Shown here in pieces: positions 17,035-25,571 of a stretch of 64,000 bases of DNA. A model generated the notes under the pieces. That model was not told the DNA's origin. It saw only the letters and a list, made by a program, of their open reading frames with translations, and ran no database searches. The DNA lies in NCBI RefSeq assembly GCF_029369745.1, contig NZ_CP120210.1, forward strand, positions 6,200,001 through 6,264,000, read 5' to 3'. Made by a program: the position numbers and the translations under genes. The stretch's first letter is position 1. The number at the start of each line of letters is the position of its first letter. Origin of the DNA: Amycolatopsis sp. QT-25. Its GTDB lineage: Bacteria > Actinomycetota > Actinomycetes > Mycobacteriales > Pseudonocardiaceae.

Positions 17035-17511
17035 ATGCCCCCGGCTGCCCGCTTGGCAGGACGGTTCCGTTCCGGCAGGCTCGCCACGAAGGGGGTGATC
17101 GACATTCCGACCCGCAGGACGGCCACGGTGGCCGTCGCGATCGCCATCGCCACCGTTTGGGTGAGCGTCATCACGGTGCTGATCGCCCATCAGCCCGATC
17201 CCGGTGTCGGCAGTCCGGGGCAACTCCGGGACGGCCTCACCGCCGCGCTCAACGAGCACGACGCCGAGGCCCTCTCCGAACTCATCGACTACCCGCCCGC
17301 GTCGGCGGGCGACTTCGCGAAGTCCTATGTCGACGCCCTGGCCGGTCGAGGCGCCCACGACGTCACGGTGAAGTTCGCACCGGACGATCTCGCGCCGACT
17401 TCGGCGACCGTCAGCGGGAAACTGGCCGACGGCAGCGCGTTCGACCACCCGGTGGCCATCGCGGTCAAGGGCGGGCTGTGGCTGGTGTCCTTCACCCCGC
17501 CGCTCCCCTGA
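17035..17511 (+). CDS. small membrane-anchored protein, unknown function
   Basis: The product has 158 residues. One hydrophobic segment (TVAVAIAIATVWVSVITVLIA, residues about 33-53) is followed by an extracytoplasmic domain starting after HQPDPGVG. The domain pattern (LRDGLTAALNEHDAEALSELIDYPP, then a beta-rich half ending LWLVSFTPPLP) resembles the NTF2-like/DUF4878 fold of actinobacterial lipoprotein-like proteins, but I cannot name it. ATG 17035 has GAGGG nine bases upstream. It is convergent with the thiamine-binding gene, whose stop is one base away. Confidence 0.6.
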   Translation: MPPAARLAGRFRSGRLATKGVIDIPTRRTATVAVAIAIATVWVSVITVLIAHQPDPGVGSPGQLRDGLTAALNEHDAEALSELIDYPPASAGDFAKSYVDALAGRGAHDVTVKFAPDDLAPTSATVSGKLADGSAFDHPVAIAVKGGLWLVSFTPPLP

Positions 17512-17512
17512 C

Positions 17513-17812
17513 CTACTCGCTCAAGTGCTTCTCGACACGTTCCACCTTCGCGGTCAGCTGGCCTTCGTGACCCGGCCGGATGTCGGCCTTGAGCACCAGT
17601 CCGACCCGTGACGAGCCCTCCCCCGCGGCCTCGACGGCGCGTTTGACGACGTCCATCACTTCGTCCCAGGAGCCCTCCACATTGGTGAACATCGCGTTGG
17701 TGGAATTCGGCAGGCCGGACTCGCGTACCACTTTCACCGCGCGGGCGACGGCCTCGCTGACCCCGCCGTCCTCTTCGGTCGCGGACGGGCTGACACTGAA
17801 GGCCACGATCAT
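17513..17812 (-). CDS. MTH1187-family thiamine-binding protein
   Basis: The product has 99 residues, the full length of the family (DUF77/thiamine-BP). Typical parts are MIVAFSVSPSA at the start, ESGLPNSTNAMFTNVEG in the middle and RVGLVLKADIRPGHEG near the end. Members bind thiamine or its derivatives as small ferredoxin-like oligomers. The ATG 17812 is preceded by GAGGAGCAGAAG. It lies between a membrane protein and a MarR gene with no thiamine genes nearby. Confidence 0.85.
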   Translation of the reverse strand: MIVAFSVSPSATEEDGGVSEAVARAVKVVRESGLPNSTNAMFTNVEGSWDEVMDVVKRAVEAAGEGSSRVGLVLKADIRPGHEGQLTAKVERVEKHLSE

Positions 17813-17899
17813 CTTCTGCTCCTCGTTCAGACGCTTTTCCCACGCATAACACCCGGTCGTGCGGCATGGCATGGGTACCCGCTGGTAACTTCGACCGCC

Positions 17900-18400
17900 A
17901 TGAGCCGTCCGTTGCCGTTCGACCCGATCGCCCGCGCGGCGCAGCTGTGGGAAGCCCGTATCGGGCCGTCCGAAACCATGGCCGCGGTGACCGGGATCAT
18001 GCGCGTGCAACAGATCATCCAGTCCGCCGTGGATGGCGCGCTCAAACCGCACGGGCTGACCTTCGCCCGGTACGAGGCGCTTGTCCTGCTGACCTTCGCG
18101 CGCGCCTCCCATCTGCCGATGCGCGTGATGGGCGAGCGGCTCCAGCTGCATCCGACGAGTGTCACCAACATCGTCGACAGGCTCGAAAAGGACGGCCTGG
18201 TCAAGCGCGTGCCGCATCCGACCGACCGCCGGACCACGCTGGTCGAGATCACCGACGAAGGCCGCGCACGGCGCGAAGAGGCCACGAAGGCGGTCACCGA
18301 GATCGACTTCGGGCTGACCGGGCTCACCGGCAAGCAGACCGAGCAGCTGACCGACCTGCTCACCAGGGTCCGCAAGGCCACCGGCGACTTCACCGAATGA
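17900..18400 (+). CDS. MarR-family transcriptional regulator
   Basis: The product has 166 residues. The winged helix is clear: LPMRVMGERLQLHPTSVTNIVDRLEKDGLVKRVPHPTDRRTTLVEITDEGR. Helices on either side provide the dimer interface. The ligand and target are unknown. It is transcribed away from the thiamine-binding gene across an 87-bp spacer, a usual place for a MarR target, and it is followed by a strong hairpin. Confidence 0.9.
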   Translation: MSRPLPFDPIARAAQLWEARIGPSETMAAVTGIMRVQQIIQSAVDGALKPHGLTFARYEALVLLTFARASHLPMRVMGERLQLHPTSVTNIVDRLEKDGLVKRVPHPTDRRTTLVEITDEGRARREEATKAVTEIDFGLTGLTGKQTEQLTDLLTRVRKATGDFTE

Positions 18401-18409
18401 CCCGCAAGT

Positions 18410-18460
18410 GACAGAAGGCCTCCTTCACTGCGTCCAGCGCAACGAAGGAGGCCTTCTGTC
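18410..18460. terminator. 17-bp hairpin between MarR and DUF3817 genes
   Basis: GACAGAAGGCCTCCTTC (18410-18426) is the exact reverse complement of 18444-18460. It lies between two tail-to-tail genes and can act in both directions. Its core GAAGGCCTCCTTC recurs in the hairpin at 23885. Confidence 0.75.
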
Positions 18461-18471
18461 CTTGCCGAAGA

Positions 18472-18846
18472 TCAGACGGCGACGGGTTCCGAAGACTTCG
18501 CGGCCTTGGCGAACAGGCCGACACCGCCGTGGGACAACCGCTGCGGCCCGTCGAGCTTGCCGTTGCGCAGCGCCCAGGACTCGAACAGCCAGGTGAACAG
18601 CGGCGGAATGCTGGAGAGCAGCGCGAGGACCAGGGTCTTCGGGCGCCAGCCGAGCGGCTTCGCCACGGACAGGGAGACCAGCACGTAGAGGACGAACACG
18701 ACGCCGTGCACCATGCCGAGGACGGGAACGCCGCCCTCGCCGAGCTTGACGGCGTACTTGAGGAACATCCCGACCAGCAGCCCGGCCCAGGAGAGGGCTT
18801 CGGCTACCGCGGCCACGCGGAATACTAGAGCGGCCTTGCTGGACAC
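18472..18846 (-). CDS. DUF3817 integral membrane protein
   Basis: The product has 124 residues with three membrane-spanning segments (around ALVFRVAAVAEALSWAGLLVG, VPVLGMVHGVVFVLYVLVSLSV and TLVLALLSSIPPLFTWLF). Typical DUF3817 features are the EALSWAGLL helix and the HGVVFVLYV segment. The role is unknown. GTG 18846 follows AGGAGGAGAAA, a strong ribosome binding site, which decides this start over the longer open frame. Confidence 0.85.
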   Translation of the reverse strand: MSSKAALVFRVAAVAEALSWAGLLVGMFLKYAVKLGEGGVPVLGMVHGVVFVLYVLVSLSVAKPLGWRPKTLVLALLSSIPPLFTWLFESWALRNGKLDGPQRLSHGGVGLFAKAAKSSEPVAV

Positions 18847-19048
18847 TTTCTCCTCCTGTGGGGTCTCACCACTACGGGTATGCACATGACTACGTCCGAC
18901 GAGCACTGTCCAAGGCGGAATCGCCTAGAACGTCAACAGCGCTGTCGGACGTGGTAATACCAGTGTGAGGCGTGACGGCCCTCACCGGAACACCGGGGGC
19001 CGTGATGCTCCTCACGACCCCCGGACGAATCGGTCTGAACCACTCGGA

Positions 19049-21436
19049 TCATTCGGCACAGGGCGATTTCGGCGCCCCTTCGGGACCGGTCGCCCAGGTC
19101 GCCTTCGCCGCGTCGTCCGTCAGGCGGAAGTCCAAAGTGGTGCCTCGGGTCAACTGTGCCAACTCGACATACGCCCGCTGTGCTCCGCCTCCCATTCCTT
19201 GGACGTATTGGAGCTTCGCCGGGTCGGCGCCACGGGCCTTGATCGTGATGTCCCGGCCGTTCTCCAGATGCACCACGGACTTCTCGAACCGCGGCGCGTT
19301 GAGCACGAACTGCCCGGTGCCCGGCACCGCCGGATACAGGCCCAGCGCGCTGAAGACGTACCACGCGGACATGGTCCCGAGGTCGTCGTTGCCGGTGACA
19401 CCGTTCGGCGCGTTGGTGAACAGCGTGTGCGCGGCGCGCACCACGGCCGAGGTCTTCCACGGCTGCCCGGTCAGCGTGTACATCCACGGCGAGTGGAGGT
19501 CGGGCTCGTTGTTCGGGTTGTAGCGGAACTGGTTGTAGTAGTTGTACGGGCCCACGACCCATTCCTCGCGCACGGTCTTCGCGGGATCCTCGACCAGATC
19601 CCCGTAGGCGAAGAAGTCGTCGAGCCGCTTGCCGACGTTCTCCTTGCCGCCCATGCGCTCCACCAGGCCCGGGACGTCCTGCTGGGTCAGCCACTGGTAC
19701 TGCCATGACGTGCCCTCGTGGAAGCCGTCCTGGCTCTGCGGGGTGAACGGCTTGCCCACCGGGCCGAACCATTCGCCGCCTTCGAGTTTGGGCCGGTAGA
19801 AGCCGGTGAAGCCGCGGTCGGTCACCGACGAGTCCCACAGCGTGCGATAGCTTCGCCCCTTGTCCGCCAAGGCCTTCGCGTCGTCCTTCTTGCCGAGACC
19901 GGCGGCCATGATGGACAGCGAGCAGTCCGCGAGCGCGTATTCCAGCGTGGCCGAAGCGCCGTGGTTCGGGTCGGTGTCCTGGCCCTTCTTCGGGAAGTCC
20001 TTGTCGTACTGGACGAACCCGTCCTTCTGGTAACTGGCGTTCCCCGAGCGGCCCTGGAACGGCGAGGACGCGGGCGGGATCTCCCGCGAGTTCCGCAGAA
20101 GTGCCTGGTACGCCTTGAGTTCCTGGCCGGACAGCGCGCCGAAGCGCCACAGGTCGACCAGGAACGGGGTGACCGGATCGCCGGTCATCGTGTTCGTCTC
20201 CTGGTTCGCGTACGCCCAGCGCGGCAGCCAGCCGCCCTGGTCGTGGATGGCGAGCACGGACTTCGCGACGTCCTTCGCCCGCGCCGGCCGCAAGAGGGCG
20301 AGCAGCTGGTTCTGCGTGCGATAGGTGTCCCACAACGAGAAGAACTCGTAGTAGGTCCAGCCCAGCGCCCGATGGATCCTGTCGTCGAAGCCGCGGTAGC
20401 GGCCGTCGGCGTCGTTGCCGGTCAGCGGCTGCAACAGCGCGTGGTAGAGCGAGGTGTAGAACACCGTGCGGTCGTCCTTCGACGCACCCTTGATGTCTAC
20501 TGAGGACAGTTCTTCGCGCCAGGCGCGCTGGGCACCGTCACGGACCACGTCGAACGAGCGCCCCTTCTCGGCCACCAGATTGAGCCGGGCGCCGAAAGCG
20601 TCCACATGGGAGATCGCCGTCGTCGCGGTGACCTGTCCGCCGCCGAAGGTCAGCCAGGCGCCACGAAGGCCTCCACCGCCCGCGGACTCCTTCGAGCCCG
20701 GAGCGCCACCCGTCGGCGACCAGGTGCCGAAAGACTTGAACGGCTTGTCGAACGTCGTGGTGAACCAGGTCTTGTACGGTTTGCCGCCGCAGAACGCCTG
20801 CGACTCCACCATTCCCTCGACCGTCCGGTCCCCGACGACGCGGATCTGGCTCGCCGTCGCGGGTTCCTTGTCGTTGGCCTGCCCGACATTGACGAAAACG
20901 TTCGCGTCACCCGATTTCGCGAAGGTGTACCGCTCGACACCGGTCCGCGTGGTCGCGGTGGTCTCCGCGTCGACGCCGCCATAGCCGGTGAGCCGCACCT
21001 TGTAGTAGCCGGGTTTCCCGACCTCGCCCTCGTGCGTGTACGGCGAGGCGTACTTCTTGTGGTCGAAGGTCCCCGGTTCGTTCGTGTCGAACGCCGCGCC
21101 GGGGCCGACCGCGCCGGTGGTGGGCAGCGACGACACGAGGCCGCCCTGCTCCCAGCAGCCCGCGCCGGACAGGAAGAAGTGCCCGAAGCCGCGGATCGCG
21201 GTGTCGTCGTAGCGGTAACCGGCGTAATGCGACGAGATCGGGCTGACCTGCGTCATCCCGAAGGGGGCCGAAGCACCGGGGAAGGTGTTGCCGTCGTCCT
21301 TGGTGCCGATGAAGGTGTTGACCGCGTCCACGGGGTCGCCGCCGGGTGCCGCCGCCGCGACGGGCGTGAGCAGCCCGGCCGGGACAGTGAGCGCGGTGAG
21401 CAACCCGGCGACGCGGATCGAAGTGCGTGCAGGCAT
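19049..21436 (-). CDS. secreted GH92 alpha-mannosidase
   Basis: The product has 795 residues. A Sec signal is at the N-terminus (RVAGLLTALTVPAGLLTPVAAAAPG). The GH92 body shows DPVDAVNTFIGTKDDGNTFPGASAPFGMTQVSP, GFGHFFLSGAGC, SLWDTYRTQNQLL, WLPRWAYANQETNTMTGDP and GNDDLGTMSAWYVFSALGLYPAVPG, the last two holding the acidic residues and calcium site of the family. GH92 enzymes remove alpha-linked mannose (1,2 and other links) by inversion. ATG 21436 follows an AGGAGG site. A LacI-type palindrome sits right next to that ribosome binding site, and the LacI and mannose-6-phosphate isomerase genes are divergent neighbours. Confidence 0.92.
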   Translation of the reverse strand: MPARTSIRVAGLLTALTVPAGLLTPVAAAAPGGDPVDAVNTFIGTKDDGNTFPGASAPFGMTQVSPISSHYAGYRYDDTAIRGFGHFFLSGAGCWEQGGLVSSLPTTGAVGPGAAFDTNEPGTFDHKKYASPYTHEGEVGKPGYYKVRLTGYGGVDAETTATTRTGVERYTFAKSGDANVFVNVGQANDKEPATASQIRVVGDRTVEGMVESQAFCGGKPYKTWFTTTFDKPFKSFGTWSPTGGAPGSKESAGGGGLRGAWLTFGGGQVTATTAISHVDAFGARLNLVAEKGRSFDVVRDGAQRAWREELSSVDIKGASKDDRTVFYTSLYHALLQPLTGNDADGRYRGFDDRIHRALGWTYYEFFSLWDTYRTQNQLLALLRPARAKDVAKSVLAIHDQGGWLPRWAYANQETNTMTGDPVTPFLVDLWRFGALSGQELKAYQALLRNSREIPPASSPFQGRSGNASYQKDGFVQYDKDFPKKGQDTDPNHGASATLEYALADCSLSIMAAGLGKKDDAKALADKGRSYRTLWDSSVTDRGFTGFYRPKLEGGEWFGPVGKPFTPQSQDGFHEGTSWQYQWLTQQDVPGLVERMGGKENVGKRLDDFFAYGDLVEDPAKTVREEWVVGPYNYYNQFRYNPNNEPDLHSPWMYTLTGQPWKTSAVVRAAHTLFTNAPNGVTGNDDLGTMSAWYVFSALGLYPAVPGTGQFVLNAPRFEKSVVHLENGRDITIKARGADPAKLQYVQGMGGGAQRAYVELAQLTRGTTLDFRLTDDAAKATWATGPEGAPKSPCAE

Positions 21437-21453
21437 GGGAAAGACCGCCTCCT

Positions 21454-21465
21454 GACAACGTTGTC
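21454..21465. promoter_or_regulatory. operator GACAACGTTGTC ahead of GH92 gene
   Basis: This is a perfect 12-bp palindrome with a central CG, the usual form of a LacI/GalR operator. It lies 18-29 bases before the start codon of the mannosidase gene, touching its ribosome binding site. The same 12 bases occur at 21647 and 23539. Confidence 0.75.
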
Positions 21466-21605
21466 GCTGCCTGCCCACCTTCGACAGGAACCGACCATTT
21501 GGTCAAGAGATCCGGCGAACCTTGTCCGATTCCGGACAGCGGCCCGCCCCCGATCCGCCTCGTAACGGTTCGACCTCGGAAAACCGGACCGGCGCGAAGC
21601 GGGCA

Positions 21606-21634
21606 TTGACATCATCGCGACACCGGCGTTCAAT
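21606..21634 (+). promoter_or_regulatory. promoter of the lacI-type regulator
   Basis: TTGACA (21606-21611) and TTCAAT (21629-21634) are spaced by 17 bases. The expected transcript start is about 21641-21645, at or next to the first possible start codon, so the mRNA could be leaderless. The operator at 21647 covers the transcript start. Confidence 0.6.
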
Positions 21635-21644
21635 TCCCGCCACT

Positions 21645-22694
21645 ATGACAACGTTGTCTCCCAGCGGACCGGACAACGGCCACCGCACCACCGGCCGACG
21701 GGCCACGATGAGTGACGTGGCCCGCCTCGCGGGCGTGAGCATCAAGACAGTCTCGCGGGTCGTGAACGACGAACCCGCCGTCCATCCGGACACCGCCGAG
21801 CGCGTCATGGCGGCCATCGAGCAGCTCGGGTTCCGGCGCAACCTCGGCGCGCGGAACCTGCGGCGCGGCTCGACGACCGGGACGATCGGCCTGATCGTCG
21901 AAGACGTCGGGAACCCCTTCTACTCCGAGCTGAACCGGGCCGTCGAACGCATCGCGACCTCGTTCGGCCGCCAGGTGCTGACCGGTTCGTCGGAGGAGAA
22001 CTCCGACCGCGAACGCGAACTGGTCCTGGAGTTCTGCTCCCGCCGGGTCGACGGCATCCTCGTGGTCCCGGCCGGGATGCAGCACGGCTATCTGGTCCCC
22101 GAGATGCGCGCCGGCACGCCGGTGGTGTTCCTCGACCGGCCCGCCGGCGACATCGTGGCCGACACGGTGCTCGTCGACAACATCGGCGGCACCGTCGAAG
22201 CGGTCGCCCACCTGGCGAAACACGGGCACCGCCGGATCGCGTTCCTCGCCGACAGCCCGGACATCTTCACCGCGGGCGAACGGCTGCGCGGCTTCCGGGA
22301 GGGCTGCGTCCGCAACGGGATTCCCTACGACGAGACCCTCGTCGTGCTGCGGACGCCGACCGCCGAGAGTGTCGGCGACGCCGTGCGACGGCTGCTCACC
22401 GGGCCGAATCCGGCCACCGCCGTGCTCGCGGGCAACAACCGGGTCGCCGTGCACCTGCTGCGCGCGCTGGCGCACGCCGAGCGGCGTCCCGCGATGATCA
22501 GCTTCGACGACTTCGAACTGGCGGATCTGCTGGATCCGCCGGTCTCCGTGATCGCGCACGACGTGAGCGCGCTGGGCCGGGCGGCGGCGGAACTGCTGTT
22601 CGCCAGGGTCCAGGGAGATCAATCCGCACCGAGAAAGGTAGTTCTGCCCGTGCATCTCGTAGCCCGTGGTTCCGGGGAGGTCGCGCCTTCATGA
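21645..22694 (+). CDS. LacI-family regulator of a mannose module
   Basis: The product has 349 residues from ATG 21645, or 328 from ATG 21708, where the family's usual beginning MSDVARLAGVSIKTVSRVVN lies. The HTH is followed by hinge helix RRNLGARNLRRGST and a periplasmic-binding-like domain (TIGLIVEDVGNPFYSELN, VDGILVVPAG, DNIGGTVEAVAHLAKHGHRRIAFL, PAMISFDDFELADLLDPPVSVI). It most likely represses the divergent mannosidase gene and itself through GACAACGTTGTC. It overlaps the mannose-6-phosphate isomerase gene by ATGA, so regulator and isomerase are one operon. A mannose-derived effector is inferred from the neighbours only. Confidence 0.88.
   Translation: MTTLSPSGPDNGHRTTGRRATMSDVARLAGVSIKTVSRVVNDEPAVHPDTAERVMAAIEQLGFRRNLGARNLRRGSTTGTIGLIVEDVGNPFYSELNRAVERIATSFGRQVLTGSSEENSDRERELVLEFCSRRVDGILVVPAGMQHGYLVPEMRAGTPVVFLDRPAGDIVADTVLVDNIGGTVEAVAHLAKHGHRRIAFLADSPDIFTAGERLRGFREGCVRNGIPYDETLVVLRTPTAESVGDAVRRLLTGPNPATAVLAGNNRVAVHLLRALAHAERRPAMISFDDFELADLLDPPVSVIAHDVSALGRAAAELLFARVQGDQSAPRKVVLPVHLVARGSGEVAPS
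21647..21658. promoter_or_regulatory. operator GACAACGTTGTC at the regulator's own start
   Basis: The same 12-bp palindrome overlaps the first ATG of the LacI gene (its G is the last base of that ATG) and lies just after the predicted transcript start. This is a natural autoregulatory site. Confidence 0.75.
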
Positions 22695-23749
22695 GCGGTC
22701 ACCTCGAACCGATCCGCCTGCCGGCGAACCAGCCGCCGCAGTTCTACCGCGGCGGCGACGCCATCGCCGCGTTGCGGGGCGCCCCCTCGGAGTCCAAGTT
22801 CGGGCCCGAAGACTGGGTCGGCTCGGCCACCACGATGTTCGGCCAGGAGACCCACGGCCTGACCAAGCTGCCCAGCGGGGTCTGGCTGCGCGACGCCGTC
22901 CGCGAGAACCCGTCGGCCTGGCTCGGCGCGAAACACGTCGAGGTACTCGGCGATTCGACCGGCCTGCTGGTGAAACTGCTCGACGCCGGCCAGCGCCTGC
23001 CGGTGCACTTCCACCCGTCCGATTCGTTCGCGAAACGGCACTTCGACTCGCACTTCGGCAAGACCGAAGCGTGGATCGTGGTCGGCACCTACGGCGACGA
23101 CCCGCGTGTCTACCCGGGCTTCAAGGAAACCGTCGACAAAGCGACGGTGCACGAATGGGCCCGCACCCAGGACGCGCCCGCCATGCTCGGCGCGTTGAAC
23201 AGTGTCGCGGTCACGCCCGGCGACACGGTCCACATCCCGGCGGGCCTGCCGCACGCGATCGGCGAAGGCGTGTTCGTCGTCGAACTCCAGCAGCCGACCG
23301 ACTTCTCGCTGACCCTGGAGTGGCGGGACTTCCTGGCGAACCCGGAGAAGGCGCACCTCGGCATCGGGTTCGAGACCGCCATCGAAACCCTGGACACCTC
23401 GGGCTGGGACGAGGAGCGGCTCGGCTCCATCGTCAAGCGCACCGCGGGTGATCACGCGTCCACTGTGGACCTTCTCGCCGACGGCAGTGACGCGTTCTTC
23501 TGCGCCGATCGGCTCCGTCCCGCTGTTTCCGGGAAGTCGACAACGTTGTCACTCGACCCGTCTTTCGCGGTGCTGGTCGTGATGGACGGTTCGGGGACGC
23601 TCCGCACCGAACACGGCGGCGAATTCGCCTTGCGCAAGGGCGAGACATACGTGGTCCCGCACGACGCCGGCCAGTCCACTGTGGAGGGCGAGGTCACGGT
23701 CATCCGCTGCCGTCCGCCCGCACCGGAGAAGAGGGGCGATAACCGGTGA
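22691..23749 (+). CDS. manA: class I mannose-6-phosphate isomerase
   Basis: The product has 352 residues. The zinc cupin is readable in order: RLPVHFHPSDSFAKRHFDSHFGKTEAWIVV (His pair and Glu) and IPAGLPHAIGEGVFVVELQQ (third His). The C-terminal cupin (LDPSFAVLVVMDGSGTLR) ends the protein. The enzyme interconverts mannose-6-phosphate and fructose-6-phosphate. It overlaps the regulator gene by four bases. Together with the secreted mannosidase it would let mannose freed outside enter glycolysis; an uptake system and mannokinase are not in view. Confidence 0.9.
   Translation: MSGHLEPIRLPANQPPQFYRGGDAIAALRGAPSESKFGPEDWVGSATTMFGQETHGLTKLPSGVWLRDAVRENPSAWLGAKHVEVLGDSTGLLVKLLDAGQRLPVHFHPSDSFAKRHFDSHFGKTEAWIVVGTYGDDPRVYPGFKETVDKATVHEWARTQDAPAMLGALNSVAVTPGDTVHIPAGLPHAIGEGVFVVELQQPTDFSLTLEWRDFLANPEKAHLGIGFETAIETLDTSGWDEERLGSIVKRTAGDHASTVDLLADGSDAFFCADRLRPAVSGKSTTLSLDPSFAVLVVMDGSGTLRTEHGGEFALRKGETYVVPHDAGQSTVEGEVTVIRCRPPAPEKRGDNR
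23539..23550. promoter_or_regulatory. third GACAACGTTGTC, inside manA
   Basis: This is an exact copy of the 12-bp operator, located inside the coding region of the isomerase gene. It could serve as an auxiliary operator for looping or as a block to elongation; it may also be chance. By chance a given 12-mer is expected far less than once in this window. Confidence 0.5.
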
Positions 23750-23884
23750 CCCGCTTCGCCGCACTCCATCACCAAGGCGAACGCGAACGCGCAGTACTTC
23801 CACGCGCGAAGCTGTTGAGGTAGCGGCAAGTCGTGAGTGTTCTCTCACCACCGACTTGACCGCACCCCTATATCCATCTGAAGT

Positions 23885-23935
23885 ACCTGAAGGCCTCCTT
23901 CCGTGCGCCAGACGCACGGAAGGAGGCCTTCAGGT
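23885..23935. terminator. 23-bp perfect hairpin after manA
   Basis: Arms at 23885-23907 and 23913-23935 are exact reverse complements around a 5-base loop. They contain GAAGGCCTCCTTC, shared with the hairpin at 18410. It lies between convergent genes and is probably a two-way terminator. Confidence 0.75.
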
Positions 23936-23970
23936 GCTCGGCAAGGGGCGAAGGTCGAGGTTCCGACCCC

Positions 23971-24450
23971 TCACTCCCACAGCTCGATCACCCCAGCGGG
24001 AGCGAAGCGCGCGAGAGCCGCATACAGCGCAGCACCCCCACCCAAGTGTCCCAGCGCGTACGCGTACTCGCCGTCCTCCAGAAGCGACTCCGGTCCGGCG
24101 CCGACCCACGACAGCCGGTAGTGCCACCAGTGCATCCACCGCCCCACCCGCCGCTTCTCCCGCCGAACCCGCAGCCGCGGCACCTCGGTCCAGCGCACCT
24201 CGAAGGCGCCGTCCACCGCGAAACCCTCGGCCGAGATCGTCAAAGAACCGGTAGACCTCCGGAGAGCGAGCAGGATCAGCCCCGCGAACCCCACGCCGAG
24301 CAGACTGAACACCACCCCGGGAACCGAGCGGGAGAACAGCGACCCGACCACGGCCACCACCCCGCCCCCGCCGAACACCGCGAACCCCGCCCACGCGAGC
24401 CGGCGCAACACGACGTCCAGCCGGAGCACCACGGCCTCCCCAGTGATCAT
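23971..24450 (-). CDS. two-TM membrane protein with PH-like domain
   Basis: The product has 159 residues. Two adjacent hydrophobic segments (about 15-65; LAWAGFAVFGGGGVVAVVGSL and GVVFSLLGVGFAGLILLAL) are followed by a beta-rich part STGSLTISAEGFAVDGAFEVRWTEVPRLRVRREK that looks like a bacterial PH domain. Tryptophan-rich WMHWWHYRLSW is notable. The family is unassigned. It is divergent from the LytS gene with a 74-bp spacer. Confidence 0.6.
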   Translation of the reverse strand: MITGEAVVLRLDVVLRRLAWAGFAVFGGGGVVAVVGSLFSRSVPGVVFSLLGVGFAGLILLALRRSTGSLTISAEGFAVDGAFEVRWTEVPRLRVRREKRRVGRWMHWWHYRLSWVGAGPESLLEDGEYAYALGHLGGGAALYAALARFAPAGVIELWE

Positions 24451-24524
24451 GCCCGGAGCGTAACCGCCGAAACCCCGCGCCGACGTTAGGATCCAGTCCT
24501 CGACATCGCGGAGGGAGGTGGCCG

Positions 24525-25571
24525 ATGAGCACGCGTCTGCCCTGGCGTCCCGCCGCGAGCGCGGATCCGGTGCCGGTGCTCGCCGCCGCGCAGCGCGTCT
24601 CCGACGATCTCAGCGACGGCCTCGCCGGGCCGCGCGCCCGCCGCGCCACGCACGGCCTCCGCCGCTTGTTCGGCGTCCCCGGCCTCGGGCTGACCGACCT
24701 TTCTGGCTCGCTGACCTGGTCCGGCCGCCCGGCGGCGGACGACGTCGTGGTTTCGGCGCTCGACGAGGTCCTCCACTCCGAGACGCAGGTGTCCGAGCCC
24801 GGGCTGCTGGCGCTGCCGCTGCACGTCCACGACGAACTGGCCGGTGTCCTCCTGGTCACCGAAGGCCGGAGCGCCGTCGCCCGCCAGGCCGCCGAGCTCG
24901 TCGTCCACGCGCTCGAACGCGGCAGGCTGGAGGCCTCCGCCGAGCAGGCCGCGGAGGCCGAGCTGCGCGCGCTGCGGGCCGAGATCTCGCCGCATTTCGT
25001 CTACAACGCGCTCACCGTGATCTCCTCGCTGGTCCGCTCCGATCCGGATCGCGCCCGCGACCTGATGCTCGACTTCGCCGAGTACACCCGCTACAGCCTG
25101 GCCCGGCACGGCGAGTACACGATGGTCGCCGAGGAGTTCCGCGCCGTCGAGACGTATCTGGCGTTGCAGCGCGCGGTGCTCGGTGAGCGGCTGCGGGTGC
25201 AGGTGCGCGTCGCGCCGGAGGTGCTCGCCGTCGCGGTGCCGTACCTCGTGCTGGAACCGTTGGTGGAGAACGCGATCCGGCACGGGATCGAGCCGCGCGC
25301 CGAAGCGGGGCTCATCCAGATCCAGGGAATGGCGGAAGGGAACGACTGCGTGCTCAGCGTCGAGGACGACGGTGTCGGCATGGACCCCGTCCGCGCGGCG
25401 GCGATCCTGGCCGGACGCGGCGACGACGGCGGCGTGGGACTGGCCAATGTGGACAGACGGCTGCGTAGTGTCTACGGGCCGTGGTACGGCCTGACGGTCG
25501 AGACCGAGACCGGCGCGGGCACCAGGGTCGTGGTGCGCGTGCCCCGCTTCCAGCCGGGGGTGCTGCCGTGA
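24525..25571 (+). CDS. LytS-type sensor histidine kinase, soluble
   Basis: The product has 348 residues. The His_kinase domain carries the phospho-acceptor motif RAEISPHFVYNALTVISSLV, followed by LVLEPLVENAIRHGIEP (N box) and VEDDGVGMDP with GGVGLANVDRRL (G boxes). The N-terminal 150 residues look like a GAF-type sensor (GLLALPLHVHDELAGVLLVT). Unlike LytS/BtsS, there is no membrane domain, so it should sense a cytosolic signal. It overlaps the response regulator gene by GTGA. Two monocarboxylate-type symporters follow, so a carboxylate or energy signal is a fair inference. Confidence 0.9.
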   Translation: MSTRLPWRPAASADPVPVLAAAQRVSDDLSDGLAGPRARRATHGLRRLFGVPGLGLTDLSGSLTWSGRPAADDVVVSALDEVLHSETQVSEPGLLALPLHVHDELAGVLLVTEGRSAVARQAAELVVHALERGRLEASAEQAAEAELRALRAEISPHFVYNALTVISSLVRSDPDRARDLMLDFAEYTRYSLARHGEYTMVAEEFRAVETYLALQRAVLGERLRVQVRVAPEVLAVAVPYLVLEPLVENAIRHGIEPRAEAGLIQIQGMAEGNDCVLSVEDDGVGMDPVRAAAILAGRGDDGGVGLANVDRRLRSVYGPWYGLTVETETGAGTRVVVRVPRFQPGVLP

